Assembly: GCA_965367695.1 (NCBI GenBank)
Contig: CBDUKB010000001.1
Location: 1-64,000, forward strand
Direction of reading: 5' to 3'
DNA from: Putridiphycobacter sp965367695
GTDB taxonomy: Bacteria; Bacteroidota; Bacteroidia; Flavobacteriales_D; Crocinitomicaceae
DNA: 64,000 nt
Position numbers and translations under genes: made by a program
Part shown: positions 17,118 to 26,263 of the stretch, piece by piece
Position numbering within the stretch: the stretch's first letter is position 1
How the letters are laid out: every line of letters begins with the position of its first letter
The notes under the pieces: generated by a model
The model's input: the letters and a program-made list of their open reading frames with translations, nothing else
Databases searched by the model: none
Told to the model about the DNA's origin: nothing

Positions 17118-17622
17118 TCAGTGGATTCAATCTGGTAGTTATTTTGTGGCTTTCTTATTAATACAAGGTTTAATTATCAATAACATAGCATTATCAGTTT
17201 ACATTTATCCAATGGTGTATGTAATCGTAATCATGATGTTGCCCTTTGAAACTAATCTTTTACTGGGTATGGGAATCGCCTTGTTAATGGGTATTGGTTT
17301 GGATACTTTGAGTGATACATTTGGACTCCATACATCAGCGGCGTTATTCTTGGCATACATTCGACCTTTTATTTTAAAGGTTTTAAAACCCAGAGATGGA
17401 TATGAGTCGAATAAATTACCCACTGTACACGATATGGGGTATACTTGGTTTTTGGCATATGCATTTGTTTGTTTACTTTTGCATCATGCCTGGTTTTTTG
17501 CCTTCGAAATATGGAGATTTGATTTAATGGGATTACTGGTCTTGAAGGTAATTTTAAGTAGTTTAGTTTCTTTTATTTTGGTTTTTATCTTCCAGTTTTT
17601 ATTCTATAAACCAAGTAAATAA
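17110..17622 (+). CDS. mreD: MreD, rod-shape-determining membrane protein
   Basis: A 170-residue integral membrane protein with about five hydrophobic segments and few soluble stretches. Sequence conservation of MreD is low, so the call rests on size, topology and its place between mreC (8-nt overlap) and the PBP2 gene, which starts on the very next base after its stop. The LGMGIALLMGIGLDTLSDTFGLHT segment resembles the central conserved part of the family. Confidence 0.88.
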   Translation: MNNQWIQSGSYFVAFLLIQGLIINNIALSVYIYPMVYVIVIMMLPFETNLLLGMGIALLMGIGLDTLSDTFGLHTSAALFLAYIRPFILKVLKPRDGYESNKLPTVHDMGYTWFLAYAFVCLLLHHAWFFAFEIWRFDLMGLLVLKVILSSLVSFILVFIFQFLFYKPSK

Positions 17623-19440
17623 ATGAATAATTTTGACAATCGGAAATTTGTAATTACGTTTCTAATTTTATTGATTGGAGCCGTATTTATTTTTCGATTG
17701 GCCTATATGCAATTAATTGACGATCAATGGAAATTAAGAGCGGCAGAAATCTCAGAAGATAAATTAGTCACTTATCCAGCAAGAGGGATTGTTTACGATA
17801 GGAAAGATAAAATACTCATTGATAATCAAGTATTCTACAATCTTTTAGTAATTCCTCGTGAAACAGAAGGCATTGATTCGGTAGCTTTTGCTAAGTTATT
17901 GAAATTGCCAATGGAAGATTACACCATTCGCATGAACAAAGCCAGAAAGTATTCTAAAAGAAAGCCATCTGTTTTTGAAAAGCAAATTTCACCCAAGGAT
18001 TACACGCAAATTGGTCCCGAACTATATAAGTATCCTGGTTTTATTGAAGAAGAAAGAACCTTAAGGGCCTATCCGAAACCAATTGGAGCACAAATGTTGG
18101 GCTATATGAATGAAGTCAACGATAGGGATATCGACAAGGATAAATACTATAAGTCGGGCGATTACATTGGTAGAAGTGGGATTGAAAAACAATATGAACC
18201 CGTATTGCGTGGCAAGAGAGGTGTCAGGTATATTTTGCAAAATGCCATAGGATTATATACAGGGAGCTATGAAAATGGCATGTATGATACAGTTGCCATA
18301 CAGGGTAAAAATATTCAATTGGGCATTGACGCTGAATTACAGGAATATGGTGAAAAATTGATGAAAAATAAAATTGGCTGTATTGTCGCCATTGAGCCTA
18401 GTTCAGGTGAAATTTTGAGTTTGGTTACTTCGCCTAGTTACGATCCAAATTTATTAGTGGGACGTGACCTTGGGAAAAATTATATTGATTTGTTTAAAGA
18501 TACTTTAAAACCTTTATTTAATCGTGCTTCCATGTCAACTTACCCGCCTGGCTCCACTTTTAAATTAGTAATGGCTTTGATTGGTTTGCAAGAAGGTGTT
18601 GTGACACCCAACAGCAGTTTTCCATGTACAAAAAGCCTGGTTAATTGCCATAATCACCCCACTGCACAATCCATTTCTGATGGGGTAAAAATGTCTTGTA
18701 ATCCCTATTTTTATTTCCTGACTAAAAAAATCATTCAGCAAAACAAGTCACCTAATGGATTTAAAGATGCTGGAATAGGACTAGATATTTGGCAAGATTA
18801 TGTACAAAGTTTTGGAATGGGAAAAACCTTACCCACTGATTTAAATGGGGTGACAAAAGGCTTGATTCCTGGAAAAAGTTATTACGATAGAATATATGGT
18901 GAAAATAGGTGGATGTTCAGCACCATTTTTTCAATCGCCATTGGACAAGGTGAAGTTTTAGTGAATCCTATTGAAATGGCAAATTTAGCGGCCATAATGG
19001 CCAATAGAGGATTTTATTACCCGCCTCATTTTATTAAAAAAATTGAAGGTGATACCATTGCTTCCATTTTTGAAAAAAAACATAAAACAAAAGTCGATCC
19101 TGAAAATTTTGAATATGTGATTGATGGTATGTACCGGGTGGTAAACGAAGCAGGAGGTACTGCAAGAAGAGCGAGAATAGACAGTATTCAAGTTTGTGGT
19201 AAAACGGGAACCGCACAAAATCCGCACGGAGAGGATCATTCTATTTTTATTGCCTTCGCCCCAAGAGACAATCCAAAAATTGCCATTTCGGTGTATATAG
19301 AAAATGCTGGTTTCGGAGGTACATGGGCCGCACCTATTGCAAGTTTGATGATAGAAAAATACTTAACCAATGCTATTGGTAAAGCTTCCGAAAAAAAGGA
19401 AGCGCGAATTTTAGAGGCAAATTTAATTTTGGCTAAATGA
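17623..19440 (+). CDS. mrdA: Penicillin-binding protein 2, elongation transpeptidase
   Basis: A 605-residue class B penicillin-binding protein that crosslinks peptidoglycan during rod elongation. It has one N-terminal membrane helix (residues 9-27) and a pedestal domain with PARGIVYDR and RAYPKP..GYMNEV. The transpeptidase domain has all three active-site motifs: SxxK (PPGSTFK), SxN (MSCNPYF) and KTG (CGKTGTAQ). It directly follows mreD and shares an ATGA overlap with rodA, its polymerase partner. Confidence 0.97.
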   Translation: MNNFDNRKFVITFLILLIGAVFIFRLAYMQLIDDQWKLRAAEISEDKLVTYPARGIVYDRKDKILIDNQVFYNLLVIPRETEGIDSVAFAKLLKLPMEDYTIRMNKARKYSKRKPSVFEKQISPKDYTQIGPELYKYPGFIEEERTLRAYPKPIGAQMLGYMNEVNDRDIDKDKYYKSGDYIGRSGIEKQYEPVLRGKRGVRYILQNAIGLYTGSYENGMYDTVAIQGKNIQLGIDAELQEYGEKLMKNKIGCIVAIEPSSGEILSLVTSPSYDPNLLVGRDLGKNYIDLFKDTLKPLFNRASMSTYPPGSTFKLVMALIGLQEGVVTPNSSFPCTKSLVNCHNHPTAQSISDGVKMSCNPYFYFLTKKIIQQNKSPNGFKDAGIGLDIWQDYVQSFGMGKTLPTDLNGVTKGLIPGKSYYDRIYGENRWMFSTIFSIAIGQGEVLVNPIEMANLAAIMANRGFYYPPHFIKKIEGDTIASIFEKKHKTKVDPENFEYVIDGMYRVVNEAGGTARRARIDSIQVCGKTGTAQNPHGEDHSIFIAFAPRDNPKIAISVYIENAGFGGTWAAPIASLMIEKYLTNAIGKASEKKEARILEANLILAK

Positions 19441-20765
19441 GAAGAAAGTATGCAGTTTTAGGAGATGTTGATTGGGTATTAATTGCCATGTATGTCATTT
19501 TAGTGTCATTAGGCCTTTCAAATATTTATGCCGCTGTCTATGATGCCGAACATCCCATGATATTTAATTTGGAAACGGAATATGGGAAACAATTAATGTG
19601 GATTGGTATCTCCTTGTTTTTTGGGCTTTCAATTTTATTGTTGGATGGATCTTTTATAAAAAAGAACGCCTATTGGGTGTATGGATTTACCGTTCTATTA
19701 CTATTACTGGTGCTTTTTACAACCCCAATCAATGGAGCCCGTTCTTGGTTTGGAATAGGGAGTGTAGGAATTCAGCCTTCTGAATTTGCAAAAATTGGAA
19801 TCAGTTTGGCTTTGGCAAAATACATTTCCGAAATGGGGAATCAATTTAAAGAGTTTAAATCTAAATTCAGAATAGGATTGATATTAGGTATCCCTTCTAT
19901 ATTGGTATTGCTTCAACCAGATGCAGGAACATTTATCATTTTTGTATCTTTTGTTTTGGTCTTGTATCGAGAAGGGCTTTCTGGAAATATTATATTGTTT
20001 GGTATCGTAGCAGTTATAGTGGCTATTATTACCTTGATTGTCGCCGATAATTCCTTTTTTATTCCCTTCACCAAAATTAAAGTAACTGGCAAGTTTGGCA
20101 TATTTTTATTTATTACACTATTAGTTGTTATAGCGATTGTAATGGTAAAAAATTATGTCATTCCAAGGAATAGAAAAAGCCTATATCGTGCCATCATTGG
20201 TGGTTTTATTGTTTCCATTGTATTCGTCAATTTTGTAGAGGTGGGTTATTCTAATATTTTGCAAAGTCACCAAAAAGAAAGAATTGATTTATTGTTAGGA
20301 AAAATTGATGATCCGGATGGGAAAGGCTATAACATCAATCGTTCAAAAGCTGCAATTGGTTCTGGTGGTTTTTTAGGAAATGGTTATATGCAAGCAAAAT
20401 TAGCCAATGCCAATCAACGTCATGTCCCTATGCAAAGTACTGATTTTATTTTTTGTACTTGGTCTGAAGAACGCGGGTTTTTAGGCGCCTCCTTTTTAAT
20501 TATTTTATATGTTGGACTGATGATGAAAATAATTACCATAGCAGAAAGACAAAGGTCACGATTCACCAGAATTTATGCCTATTGTGTGTTGGGAATTTTC
20601 TTTTTTCACATGTTAATCAATATTGGAATGGCCATTGGTTTGGCTCCAGTAATCGGAATTCCACTTCCATTTTTTAGTTATGGTGGTTCAAGTATGATGG
20701 GCTTCACCATTTTACTTTTTACTTTGATTAAATTAGATGCAGAAAGAAAAAATGTACTGCAATAA
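19437..20765 (+). CDS. rodA: RodA, SEDS-family peptidoglycan glycosyltransferase
   Basis: A 442-residue polytopic protein of the SEDS family that polymerises lipid II into glycan strands with PBP2. Conserved segments are SNIYAAVYDAEHP, NGARSWFGIG.SVGIQPSEFAK, the Asp in PMQSTDFIFCTWSEE (the likely catalytic region) and GLAPVIGIPLPFFSYGGSSM at the end. It is longer than E. coli RodA because of extra hydrophobic sequence between about residues 180 and 275. It starts inside the stop of mrdA (ATGA) and its stop overlaps the next start (TAATG). Confidence 0.96.
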   Translation: MRRKYAVLGDVDWVLIAMYVILVSLGLSNIYAAVYDAEHPMIFNLETEYGKQLMWIGISLFFGLSILLLDGSFIKKNAYWVYGFTVLLLLLVLFTTPINGARSWFGIGSVGIQPSEFAKIGISLALAKYISEMGNQFKEFKSKFRIGLILGIPSILVLLQPDAGTFIIFVSFVLVLYREGLSGNIILFGIVAVIVAIITLIVADNSFFIPFTKIKVTGKFGIFLFITLLVVIAIVMVKNYVIPRNRKSLYRAIIGGFIVSIVFVNFVEVGYSNILQSHQKERIDLLLGKIDDPDGKGYNINRSKAAIGSGGFLGNGYMQAKLANANQRHVPMQSTDFIFCTWSEERGFLGASFLIILYVGLMMKIITIAERQRSRFTRIYAYCVLGIFFFHMLINIGMAIGLAPVIGIPLPFFSYGGSSMMGFTILLFTLIKLDAERKNVLQ

Positions 20766-21469
20766 TGAAAACCCAAGTCAATCAATTTTCAATTTTACTA
20801 CTAGCTACACTATTTATCAGTTTGCTCAGCAGTTTTCTTCAAGTGTTAGTATTCGAATATTTCGGAATTGAAACCCTTTCAAATTACATCATAAACGGAC
20901 TAATTACACAGGTACTTGTTTTTATTGGGGGTGGCTTATTATATCTAAAATTAACAGGACAAAAACTGTTTGACACGGTAGCTATCAATAAGCCGCATAC
21001 AAAAGGACTCCTCATTACCCTCACGTTGTTTTTAACAGCCATGCTTTTAAGCTATTTGTGTTCCATGATAAATTTATGGTTAACGGACTTTGAGTACTTT
21101 AAAACGGCTGTATTAAAGAACGAAGCCATTGTTGCATTACAAGCTGAATTAATTGCTTCTTATAAAGGTTTTGAAGTGATTTACGCCCTGGCTTTCTTTG
21201 CTGTTTTACCTGCTATTGCTGAAGAATTTTTATTCAGGGGATTATTGCAAAAGATAATGATTGATTGGACCAAATCTGTTTTTTGGGGAATTATATTAAC
21301 CGCAATTTGCTTTTCTATCATGCATTTTCAAATACAAAGTGTTTTACCCATTTTTACAGTCGGTGTAATTTTAGGGTATGCTTATTACAGGTTGAATAAT
21401 ATTTGGTATCCAATTATCATTCATTTTTTATACAATGCTATTCAAGTCTTAATTGTAAATCTTGGGTAA
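20765..21469 (+). CDS. CPBP-family intramembrane metalloprotease
   Basis: A 234-residue polytopic membrane protein. It has the three motifs of the CPBP (Abi/CAAX prenyl protease-like) family: EExxxR in AEEFLFRGLLQ, FxxxH in CFSIMHFQ and HxxxN in IIHFLYNAIQ, each in a hydrophobic segment. Substrates of bacterial members are mostly unknown. Its ATG shares a base with the rodA stop, so it is the last gene of the rod-shape operon. A bidirectional terminator overlaps its stop codon. Confidence 0.9.
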   Translation: MKTQVNQFSILLLATLFISLLSSFLQVLVFEYFGIETLSNYIINGLITQVLVFIGGGLLYLKLTGQKLFDTVAINKPHTKGLLITLTLFLTAMLLSYLCSMINLWLTDFEYFKTAVLKNEAIVALQAELIASYKGFEVIYALAFFAVLPAIAEEFLFRGLLQKIMIDWTKSVFWGIILTAICFSIMHFQIQSVLPIFTVGVILGYAYYRLNNIWYPIIIHFLYNAIQVLIVNLG

Positions 21470-21495
21470 AAAAAAACATCCCAATCAGGGATGCT
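21468..21495. terminator. Shared terminator between the rodA and exbD operons
   Basis: A 6-bp GC-rich stem (21477-21482 with 21488-21493) with a 5-nt loop. Nine A precede it, giving a T9 tail on the minus strand, and four T follow on the plus strand after one C. It should work best for the minus-strand exbD operon and could also stop the plus-strand operon. Confidence 0.75.
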
Positions 21496-21521
21496 TTTCA
21501 TATTTTCTCAATCAATGTTAT

Positions 21522-22001
21522 TTATTGATCGTTAGGATCTAAATCATTTTTAGTAGAATATACAATTCTATAACCTTTTACTTTAGGATCTGCCAAAGCA
21601 TCTTTGATGTTGGCAACTGTTTTCATGTTGACATCATCATCAATTTTTAAAATGGTGGCTACATCAAAAACATCTTTTTCCGCTGGCTTATTAGCCAATT
21701 TCCATTTTCCAATTGCTGAGGTATAATCTACTTTTAATTGGTCATCTAAAAATACTTCAACCAAAGCATTCGCGCCTCCATTGATTGGAAACCCAGCCCA
21801 AATATAATCTACATCATCATCTTTATTTAATTCAATCGCAATTGCAGAATCAGGAATTTGTAAATCTAAATTCGTTGGTTCTTTTTCTTTTGGTCGGGTT
21901 GCCACCATAAAGAAGAACAATAGCATGAATACGATATCAGGTAATGCCGCCGTATTTACTGGTGGTTGTCCTTTTTTACCTTTCTTTCTAAATTTCGACA
22001 T
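21522..22001 (-). CDS. exbD: ExbD/TolR-family protein (second copy)
   Basis: A 159-residue bitopic protein that, with ExbB/TolQ, turns the proton gradient into mechanical work at the outer membrane. The start at ATG 22001 (MSKFRKKGKK) is preferred to an upstream TTG. After a basic N-terminus the single membrane helix carries the conserved proton-path Asp22 (LPDIVFMLLFFFMV). The periplasmic part includes a DDDVNMKTVANIKDAL segment. It is the last gene of the cluster, 9 nt after the first exbD. No TonB gene follows; the next gene is convergent. Confidence 0.92.
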   Translation of the reverse strand: MSKFRKKGKKGQPPVNTAALPDIVFMLLFFFMVATRPKEKEPTNLDLQIPDSAIAIELNKDDDVDYIWAGFPINGGANALVEVFLDDQLKVDYTSAIGKWKLANKPAEKDVFDVATILKIDDDVNMKTVANIKDALADPKVKGYRIVYSTKNDLDPNDQ

Positions 22002-22010
22002 ATTCAATCA

Positions 22011-22733
22011 TTAGTTTGTGATAGCTGGTTCAAGCAATCTGTCTGGAACCATGATATCTAATATTTTAATTTTTTCGTTGTCTTCCGGAATACTTGGGTC
22101 TAAATCGTAAAAGGAAGTACCGTTAAAAATTTCTTTTGAACGTTCGTCTTTTACCTTGTTCACTACTTTACCAATATGATTGATAATCGCAATGTAAACC
22201 CCATAGGAAGTTCCTGCTTTTTGTTTTAATTGAATGGCAGCTTGCTCATTAATTTCCAAAAATTTTCCATCAGGCATGGCTTCTAAAACAGCCAATCTTT
22301 TTTCTAATTTAGAAACGGCAGATTTTAAAAATATATTGTCTTCATCCTTTGCTAATTCTTGTTTTGCTAATCCCAACTCTTGTTTGGTTCCAGCAATATC
22401 TCTTAAAAAGTATTCTACTTGAGTAGGATCTTTTTCTGGAGAATACATGTTGGCAGTATAAAAATAATAGAGTTTTTCTTCTAATTGAGAAATGTCTAAA
22501 TTTTCATTTTCTACTAATAATTGGTCATTTGCATTCACATTGATAGAAAACACATCCCGCATTCTAGTTGGAGGTAATGGAAAATCATCCGGGAGCTCCA
22601 CCTTCATAGGCAAAGTCTTAGGTATCCCAGCTTCCAAATCCATTGTAGTAGTTACAATAAAGAATATCAAAAGCAAGAAGGCAATGTCGGCCATTGACCC
22701 TGCATTAATTTCTTCTAATTCTCTTCTTGCCAT
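22011..22733 (-). CDS. exbD: ExbD/TolR-family protein (first copy, extended)
   Basis: A 240-residue ExbD with the membrane Asp16 in SMADIAFLLLIFFIVTT. It is about 100 residues longer than E. coli ExbD. The extra part is a charged, helical stretch in the middle (about residues 85-160, KQELGLAKQELAKDED and following), probably a periplasmic coiled coil. Two unequal ExbD proteins in one operon are typical of Bacteroidota and suggest a mixed dimer in the motor. Confidence 0.92.
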   Translation of the reverse strand: MARRELEEINAGSMADIAFLLLIFFIVTTTMDLEAGIPKTLPMKVELPDDFPLPPTRMRDVFSINVNANDQLLVENENLDISQLEEKLYYFYTANMYSPEKDPTQVEYFLRDIAGTKQELGLAKQELAKDEDNIFLKSAVSKLEKRLAVLEAMPDGKFLEINEQAAIQLKQKAGTSYGVYIAIINHIGKVVNKVKDERSKEIFNGTSFYDLDPSIPEDNEKIKILDIMVPDRLLEPAITN

Positions 22734-22739
22734 CTTAAA

Positions 22740-23447
22740 TTATTTTGAAAAAAGTCTGAATAAATTAATCGCTCCTTGGTATAAAATTAAACCAACAGTA
22801 ATAAAAATCAAGGTACCTGTTACAAGGATTCCTGCTCCAGTATATTGGAAACTTTTATCAGTATAGTTACTTGTTTCGAGCATTTTTCCTTCACCAACCT
22901 CAGGGGCCATTTTAAAGCAAATGAATCCAATAATAATCAAGACAGCAAACCCAATTGCTGAACGGATGAAACGTTTTGGATTTTTAATGATGTTCACAAC
23001 AGTAAACAATAAGATAACAATGAATGCTATAATCATCAACCATTTTGTGAAATTAATTGAGTTGGTGGTTGCATTTTGAAAGTCGTAATTTTTACTCACT
23101 AAATCGTTCACCATTCCTTCTTTTAAATCACCTTCAACAGTTTTTGTTTTTCCTTTTGAATCGACAAAAGCTTGATAATTCAACACTTTGTTTTCAGCCA
23201 AGTCATACACTTTGTTTGCTTTGGCATCCACCACGTAATTATACAACACTTCTTTTGAAGGTTCTTGTGGTTTACCATCTACATCTGGTTGTTCGTGTTC
23301 AACAACAAAAAATGCTTGATCAGTTAAGGCTATATCTTCGTCAGAGCTAGGTGCAAGCGAAATATTGTTCCAAATAAGCACAATGCCTATTAAAAACAGT
23401 ATCGCCATACCAGCTTTCAGTATTAATGATACTACTTTATTTTCCAT
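22740..23447 (-). CDS. Predicted inner-membrane protein of the ExbB/ExbD cluster, function unknown
   Basis: A 235-residue protein with one membrane helix at the N-terminus (about 9-27), a periplasmic or cytoplasmic domain of about 100 residues (SSDEDIALTDQAFFVVEHE and on), then three helices (about 138-158, 165-182 and 207-228). I know no characterised function. It sits between exbB and exbD with 6-28 nt gaps. From memory, unnamed proteins at this position recur in Bacteroidota, so it is probably an accessory part of this energy-transducing complex. Confidence 0.75.
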   Translation of the reverse strand: MENKVVSLILKAGMAILFLIGIVLIWNNISLAPSSDEDIALTDQAFFVVEHEQPDVDGKPQEPSKEVLYNYVVDAKANKVYDLAENKVLNYQAFVDSKGKTKTVEGDLKEGMVNDLVSKNYDFQNATTNSINFTKWLMIIAFIVILLFTVVNIIKNPKRFIRSAIGFAVLIIIGFICFKMAPEVGEGKMLETSNYTDKSFQYTGAGILVTGTLIFITVGLILYQGAINLFRLFSK

Positions 23448-23475
23448 ATTATTTTAATTATCGATTTAACGATTA

Positions 23476-24198
23476 TTATTTAGCTACTTTGTTTTTCAAC
23501 ATCACATCAATTAAAGAGATTGACGCATCTTCCATATCATTTACAATACCATCTACTTTGGCGATTAAGTAATTGTAAAATACTTGAAGAATGATGGCAA
23601 CTATCAAACCGAATACAGTTGTTAATAAGGCTACTTTAATGTCACCCGCAATTTGATCTGCTTGTACACCACCGTTTGTTTCAATTGTATCAAAGGCTTG
23701 AATCATACCAATTACCGTACCCATGAAACCTAACATTGGAGCCAAGGCAATAAATAATTGAATCCATGACATTCCTTTTTCTAACAATCCCATTTGAACG
23801 CCACCGTAAGAGATAACTGATTTTTCAACCATGTCAATTCCTTCTTCAGAACGATCTAATCCTTGATAAAAAATAGAAGCAACAGGCCCTCTTGTATTTC
23901 TACATACTTCTTTTGCAGCTTCAACACCCCCAGAAGCCAATGCTTCATCAACTTGAGCAACCAACTTTTTAGTGTTTGTTGTCGCTAAGTTTAAGTATAC
24001 AATTCTTTCAATAACCATGGCTAAACCAAAAATCAAACAGGCCAATACAACCCCCATAAATTCAGGTCCACCTTCAATGAACCTTTGTTTTAACACATTG
24101 GTAAATGAAGTTTCTGCAACTACTGCAACTTTAGGATCTTGTGCGAATAATGATGCTGATGTTCCAAAGGCAGCTACTAACATTAATACTTTTTTCAT
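23476..24198 (-). CDS. exbB: MotA/TolQ/ExbB proton channel protein
   Basis: A 240-residue polytopic protein forming the proton channel with ExbD. The N-terminus (MKKVLMLVAAFGTSASLFAQ) looks like a cleavable signal, as in other Bacteroidota ExbB. Three membrane helices follow: VVLACLIFGLAMVIERIVYL, then FIALAPMLGFMGTVIGMIQAF, then TTVFGLIVAIILQVFYNYL. The second carries the family's conserved GxxGTVxGMI signature. It is the first gene of exbB-X-exbD-exbD and begins 128 nt after ansA (25361-24327) ends. Confidence 0.93.
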   Translation of the reverse strand: MKKVLMLVAAFGTSASLFAQDPKVAVVAETSFTNVLKQRFIEGGPEFMGVVLACLIFGLAMVIERIVYLNLATTNTKKLVAQVDEALASGGVEAAKEVCRNTRGPVASIFYQGLDRSEEGIDMVEKSVISYGGVQMGLLEKGMSWIQLFIALAPMLGFMGTVIGMIQAFDTIETNGGVQADQIAGDIKVALLTTVFGLIVAIILQVFYNYLIAKVDGIVNDMEDASISLIDVMLKNKVAK

Positions 24199-24326
24199 TT
24201 TTTTAAATTTGAGTTATTTTTTGTTTTCTATTTTGATTAAACCCGTTATTTATTTTAACGAGTTGCTAAAGTACAAAAATTTATAATTAATACTAATTTC
24301 AATTTATATATTTTACTGCTGTAATG

Positions 24327-25361
24327 CTATTTTGTAAGCATCTCACCACAAAGTGATAAATTTAACAGCGCGATTCTTGCTTCTTTGTCATTGGTTCTTC
24401 CCAATACATACATCAATTTTGTAAGTGCGGCCTCTGTGGTTAAATCTACTCCATTGATGACCCCTAATTTATTAAAAATTTCACTTGTTTCATATTTTCC
24501 AAATACTACTTTTCCTTTTATACATTGGGTGATGTTTAACACCAATCCTCCTGCTTCAATATATGCGGCTAAAATATCATTAAAAGCAGTTGAACTAAAT
24601 ATATTCCCACTTCCAAATGTTTCCAATACAATGGCCTCATTCACTGCAACATCAAACAGGCTTTTTATTGATAAAATCGACATGCTCGGGAACAATTTTA
24701 CCAATCCCACTTTGGTGTTGAAGTCTGTAAAGACTTCTAACTTTGGGGCAACGGTTCTAAACAATTCTAATTCATCAAACTCTATTTCTACCCCAGCAGC
24801 TGCTAAATTTGGGTAGTTCGGAGAATCAAAAGCTTCAAAGGCATTGGCACTTATTTTTGAAGCACGATTTCCGCGATATAAATGATATTCAAAATAAACA
24901 GCTACTTCTTGTATAATTGGCTCATCATGAATATCAGTCATTCCTGCAATTTCAATGGCAGTTATTAAATTTTCTTTTCCGTCAGTTCTAATTTTTCCAA
25001 TGGGTAATTGAGAACCTGTTAAAATTACTGGCTTTTTTAAGCCCAATAACATAAAACTTAAAGCCGAAGCAGTATAGGCCATGGTGTCAGACCCATGAAG
25101 TATAACAAACCCATCATAATCTTCGTATTTCGATTCAATTAAATTGGCTAAAAATGCCCAATTTGCTGCATTCATTTCCGAAGAGTCAATTGGAATATCA
25201 AATGAAATAACATCTAATTGATAATCGATTTGTTTCAATTCTGGTATGTTATTGTATAAATGCTTAAAATTAATCGACTTCAACGCGCCTGTTTTAGGAT
25301 CGTTGATCATACCAATTGTGCCACCAGTATAAATAATTAAAACTTTAGGGTTTTGCTCCAT
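24327..25361 (-). CDS. ansA: Type I (cytoplasmic-type) L-asparaginase
   Basis: A 344-residue amidohydrolase that converts asparagine to aspartate and ammonia. The first catalytic Thr is in IIYTGGTIGM (Thr12), the second triad region is LHGSDTMAYTASALSF, and YRGNRASKISANAFEAFDSPNYP is the usual central segment. There is no signal peptide, so it is cytoplasmic. It lies between tatD and exbB on the same strand, with a 123-nt gap on the tatD side. Confidence 0.95.
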   Translation of the reverse strand: MEQNPKVLIIYTGGTIGMINDPKTGALKSINFKHLYNNIPELKQIDYQLDVISFDIPIDSSEMNAANWAFLANLIESKYEDYDGFVILHGSDTMAYTASALSFMLLGLKKPVILTGSQLPIGKIRTDGKENLITAIEIAGMTDIHDEPIIQEVAVYFEYHLYRGNRASKISANAFEAFDSPNYPNLAAAGVEIEFDELELFRTVAPKLEVFTDFNTKVGLVKLFPSMSILSIKSLFDVAVNEAIVLETFGSGNIFSSTAFNDILAAYIEAGGLVLNITQCIKGKVVFGKYETSEIFNKLGVINGVDLTTEAALTKLMYVLGRTNDKEARIALLNLSLCGEMLTK

Positions 25362-25484
25362 CTTATTAGTACAATAATAATTAATGAAATTTAATTGACA
25401 AGTTAAATTTCTTTTATGTGTAAGTAATGTTTATTTAAATGTATACTTTTTTGTCTATAACATTTAATTGCTTTGGGTTCAAAT

Positions 25485-26258
25485 TTACAATTGACCAAAT
25501 ATTGTAAATGCGTTTTTATTGGTTTGTTCTGCAATTGTCTTGGCATCTACTTGAAAAATTTCTCCCAATTTATCAGCTACTTTTATTAAATATGCACTTT
25601 CATTTCTCTTCCCTCTAAAAGGGGTCGGTGCTAAATAAGGTGAATCGGTTTCAAGGACTAAATCTTTTAAACTTAATTGAGCCACTACTTTGTCTAGTCC
25701 TGAATTTTTAAAAGTCAAAACACCTCCTAATCCCAATTTAAACCCACCATAGTCTAATATTTTTTTTGCTTGGTCTAGATTTCCGGTGAAACAATGAAAT
25801 ATTCCTGTCAAACTTGCATCATTTACTTCGTCTAATACTTCAAACACTTCATCAAAAGCATCACGAACGTGAATGACAATGGGTAATTTTAGTTTTTTTG
25901 CCCATTCAATTTGAATTTTAAAGGCTGCTTTTTGAAGGGGGAGGGTTGATTTATCCCAATACAAATCAATGCCAATTTCTCCGATAGCAATAATCGGTTG
26001 ACTTTTAATTGCAGTTTCAATTTTTTCGAGTACTGCTGCATAATCGGCTTCAACTGAACAAGGATGAAGCCCTAGCATAGGATAACATTGTTTTGGATAC
26101 GCCTTAGTCAACGCAATCATTTTTGGAATGGATTCCAAATCAATATTTGGTAAGAGAAATTTTTGAACGCCATTTTCTATGGCTCTTTGCATCATTTCTT
26201 GTCGGTCATATATAAATTCGTCGACATATAAATGGGTATGTGTATCAATAAAAAACAT
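25485..26258 (-). CDS. tatD: TatD-family metal-dependent hydrolase
   Basis: A 257-residue TIM-barrel metalloenzyme of the TatD family, members of which act as 3'-5' DNases. Metal ligands are visible in order: THTH near the start, GEIGID, VIHVRD, IFHCFTG and ETDSPYLAP. The start is ATG 26258 (MFFIDTHTHL), 5 nt past the stop of the upstream gene; a longer TTG start would overlap that gene and add residues absent from the family. Confidence 0.95.
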   Translation of the reverse strand: MFFIDTHTHLYVDEFIYDRQEMMQRAIENGVQKFLLPNIDLESIPKMIALTKAYPKQCYPMLGLHPCSVEADYAAVLEKIETAIKSQPIIAIGEIGIDLYWDKSTLPLQKAAFKIQIEWAKKLKLPIVIHVRDAFDEVFEVLDEVNDASLTGIFHCFTGNLDQAKKILDYGGFKLGLGGVLTFKNSGLDKVVAQLSLKDLVLETDSPYLAPTPFRGKRNESAYLIKVADKLGEIFQVDAKTIAEQTNKNAFTIFGQL

Positions 26259-26263
26259 AATAA

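Noticed and set aside
24385..24816. 143-codon open frame on the plus strand opposite ansA
   Set aside because: Fully antisense to a gene with clear catalytic motifs; no family, promoter or ribosome site.
25387..25410. Inverted repeat AAATTTAA...TTAAATTT upstream of ansA
   Set aside because: Arms are pure A/T in AT-rich intergenic DNA, so chance is likely; no known operator fits.
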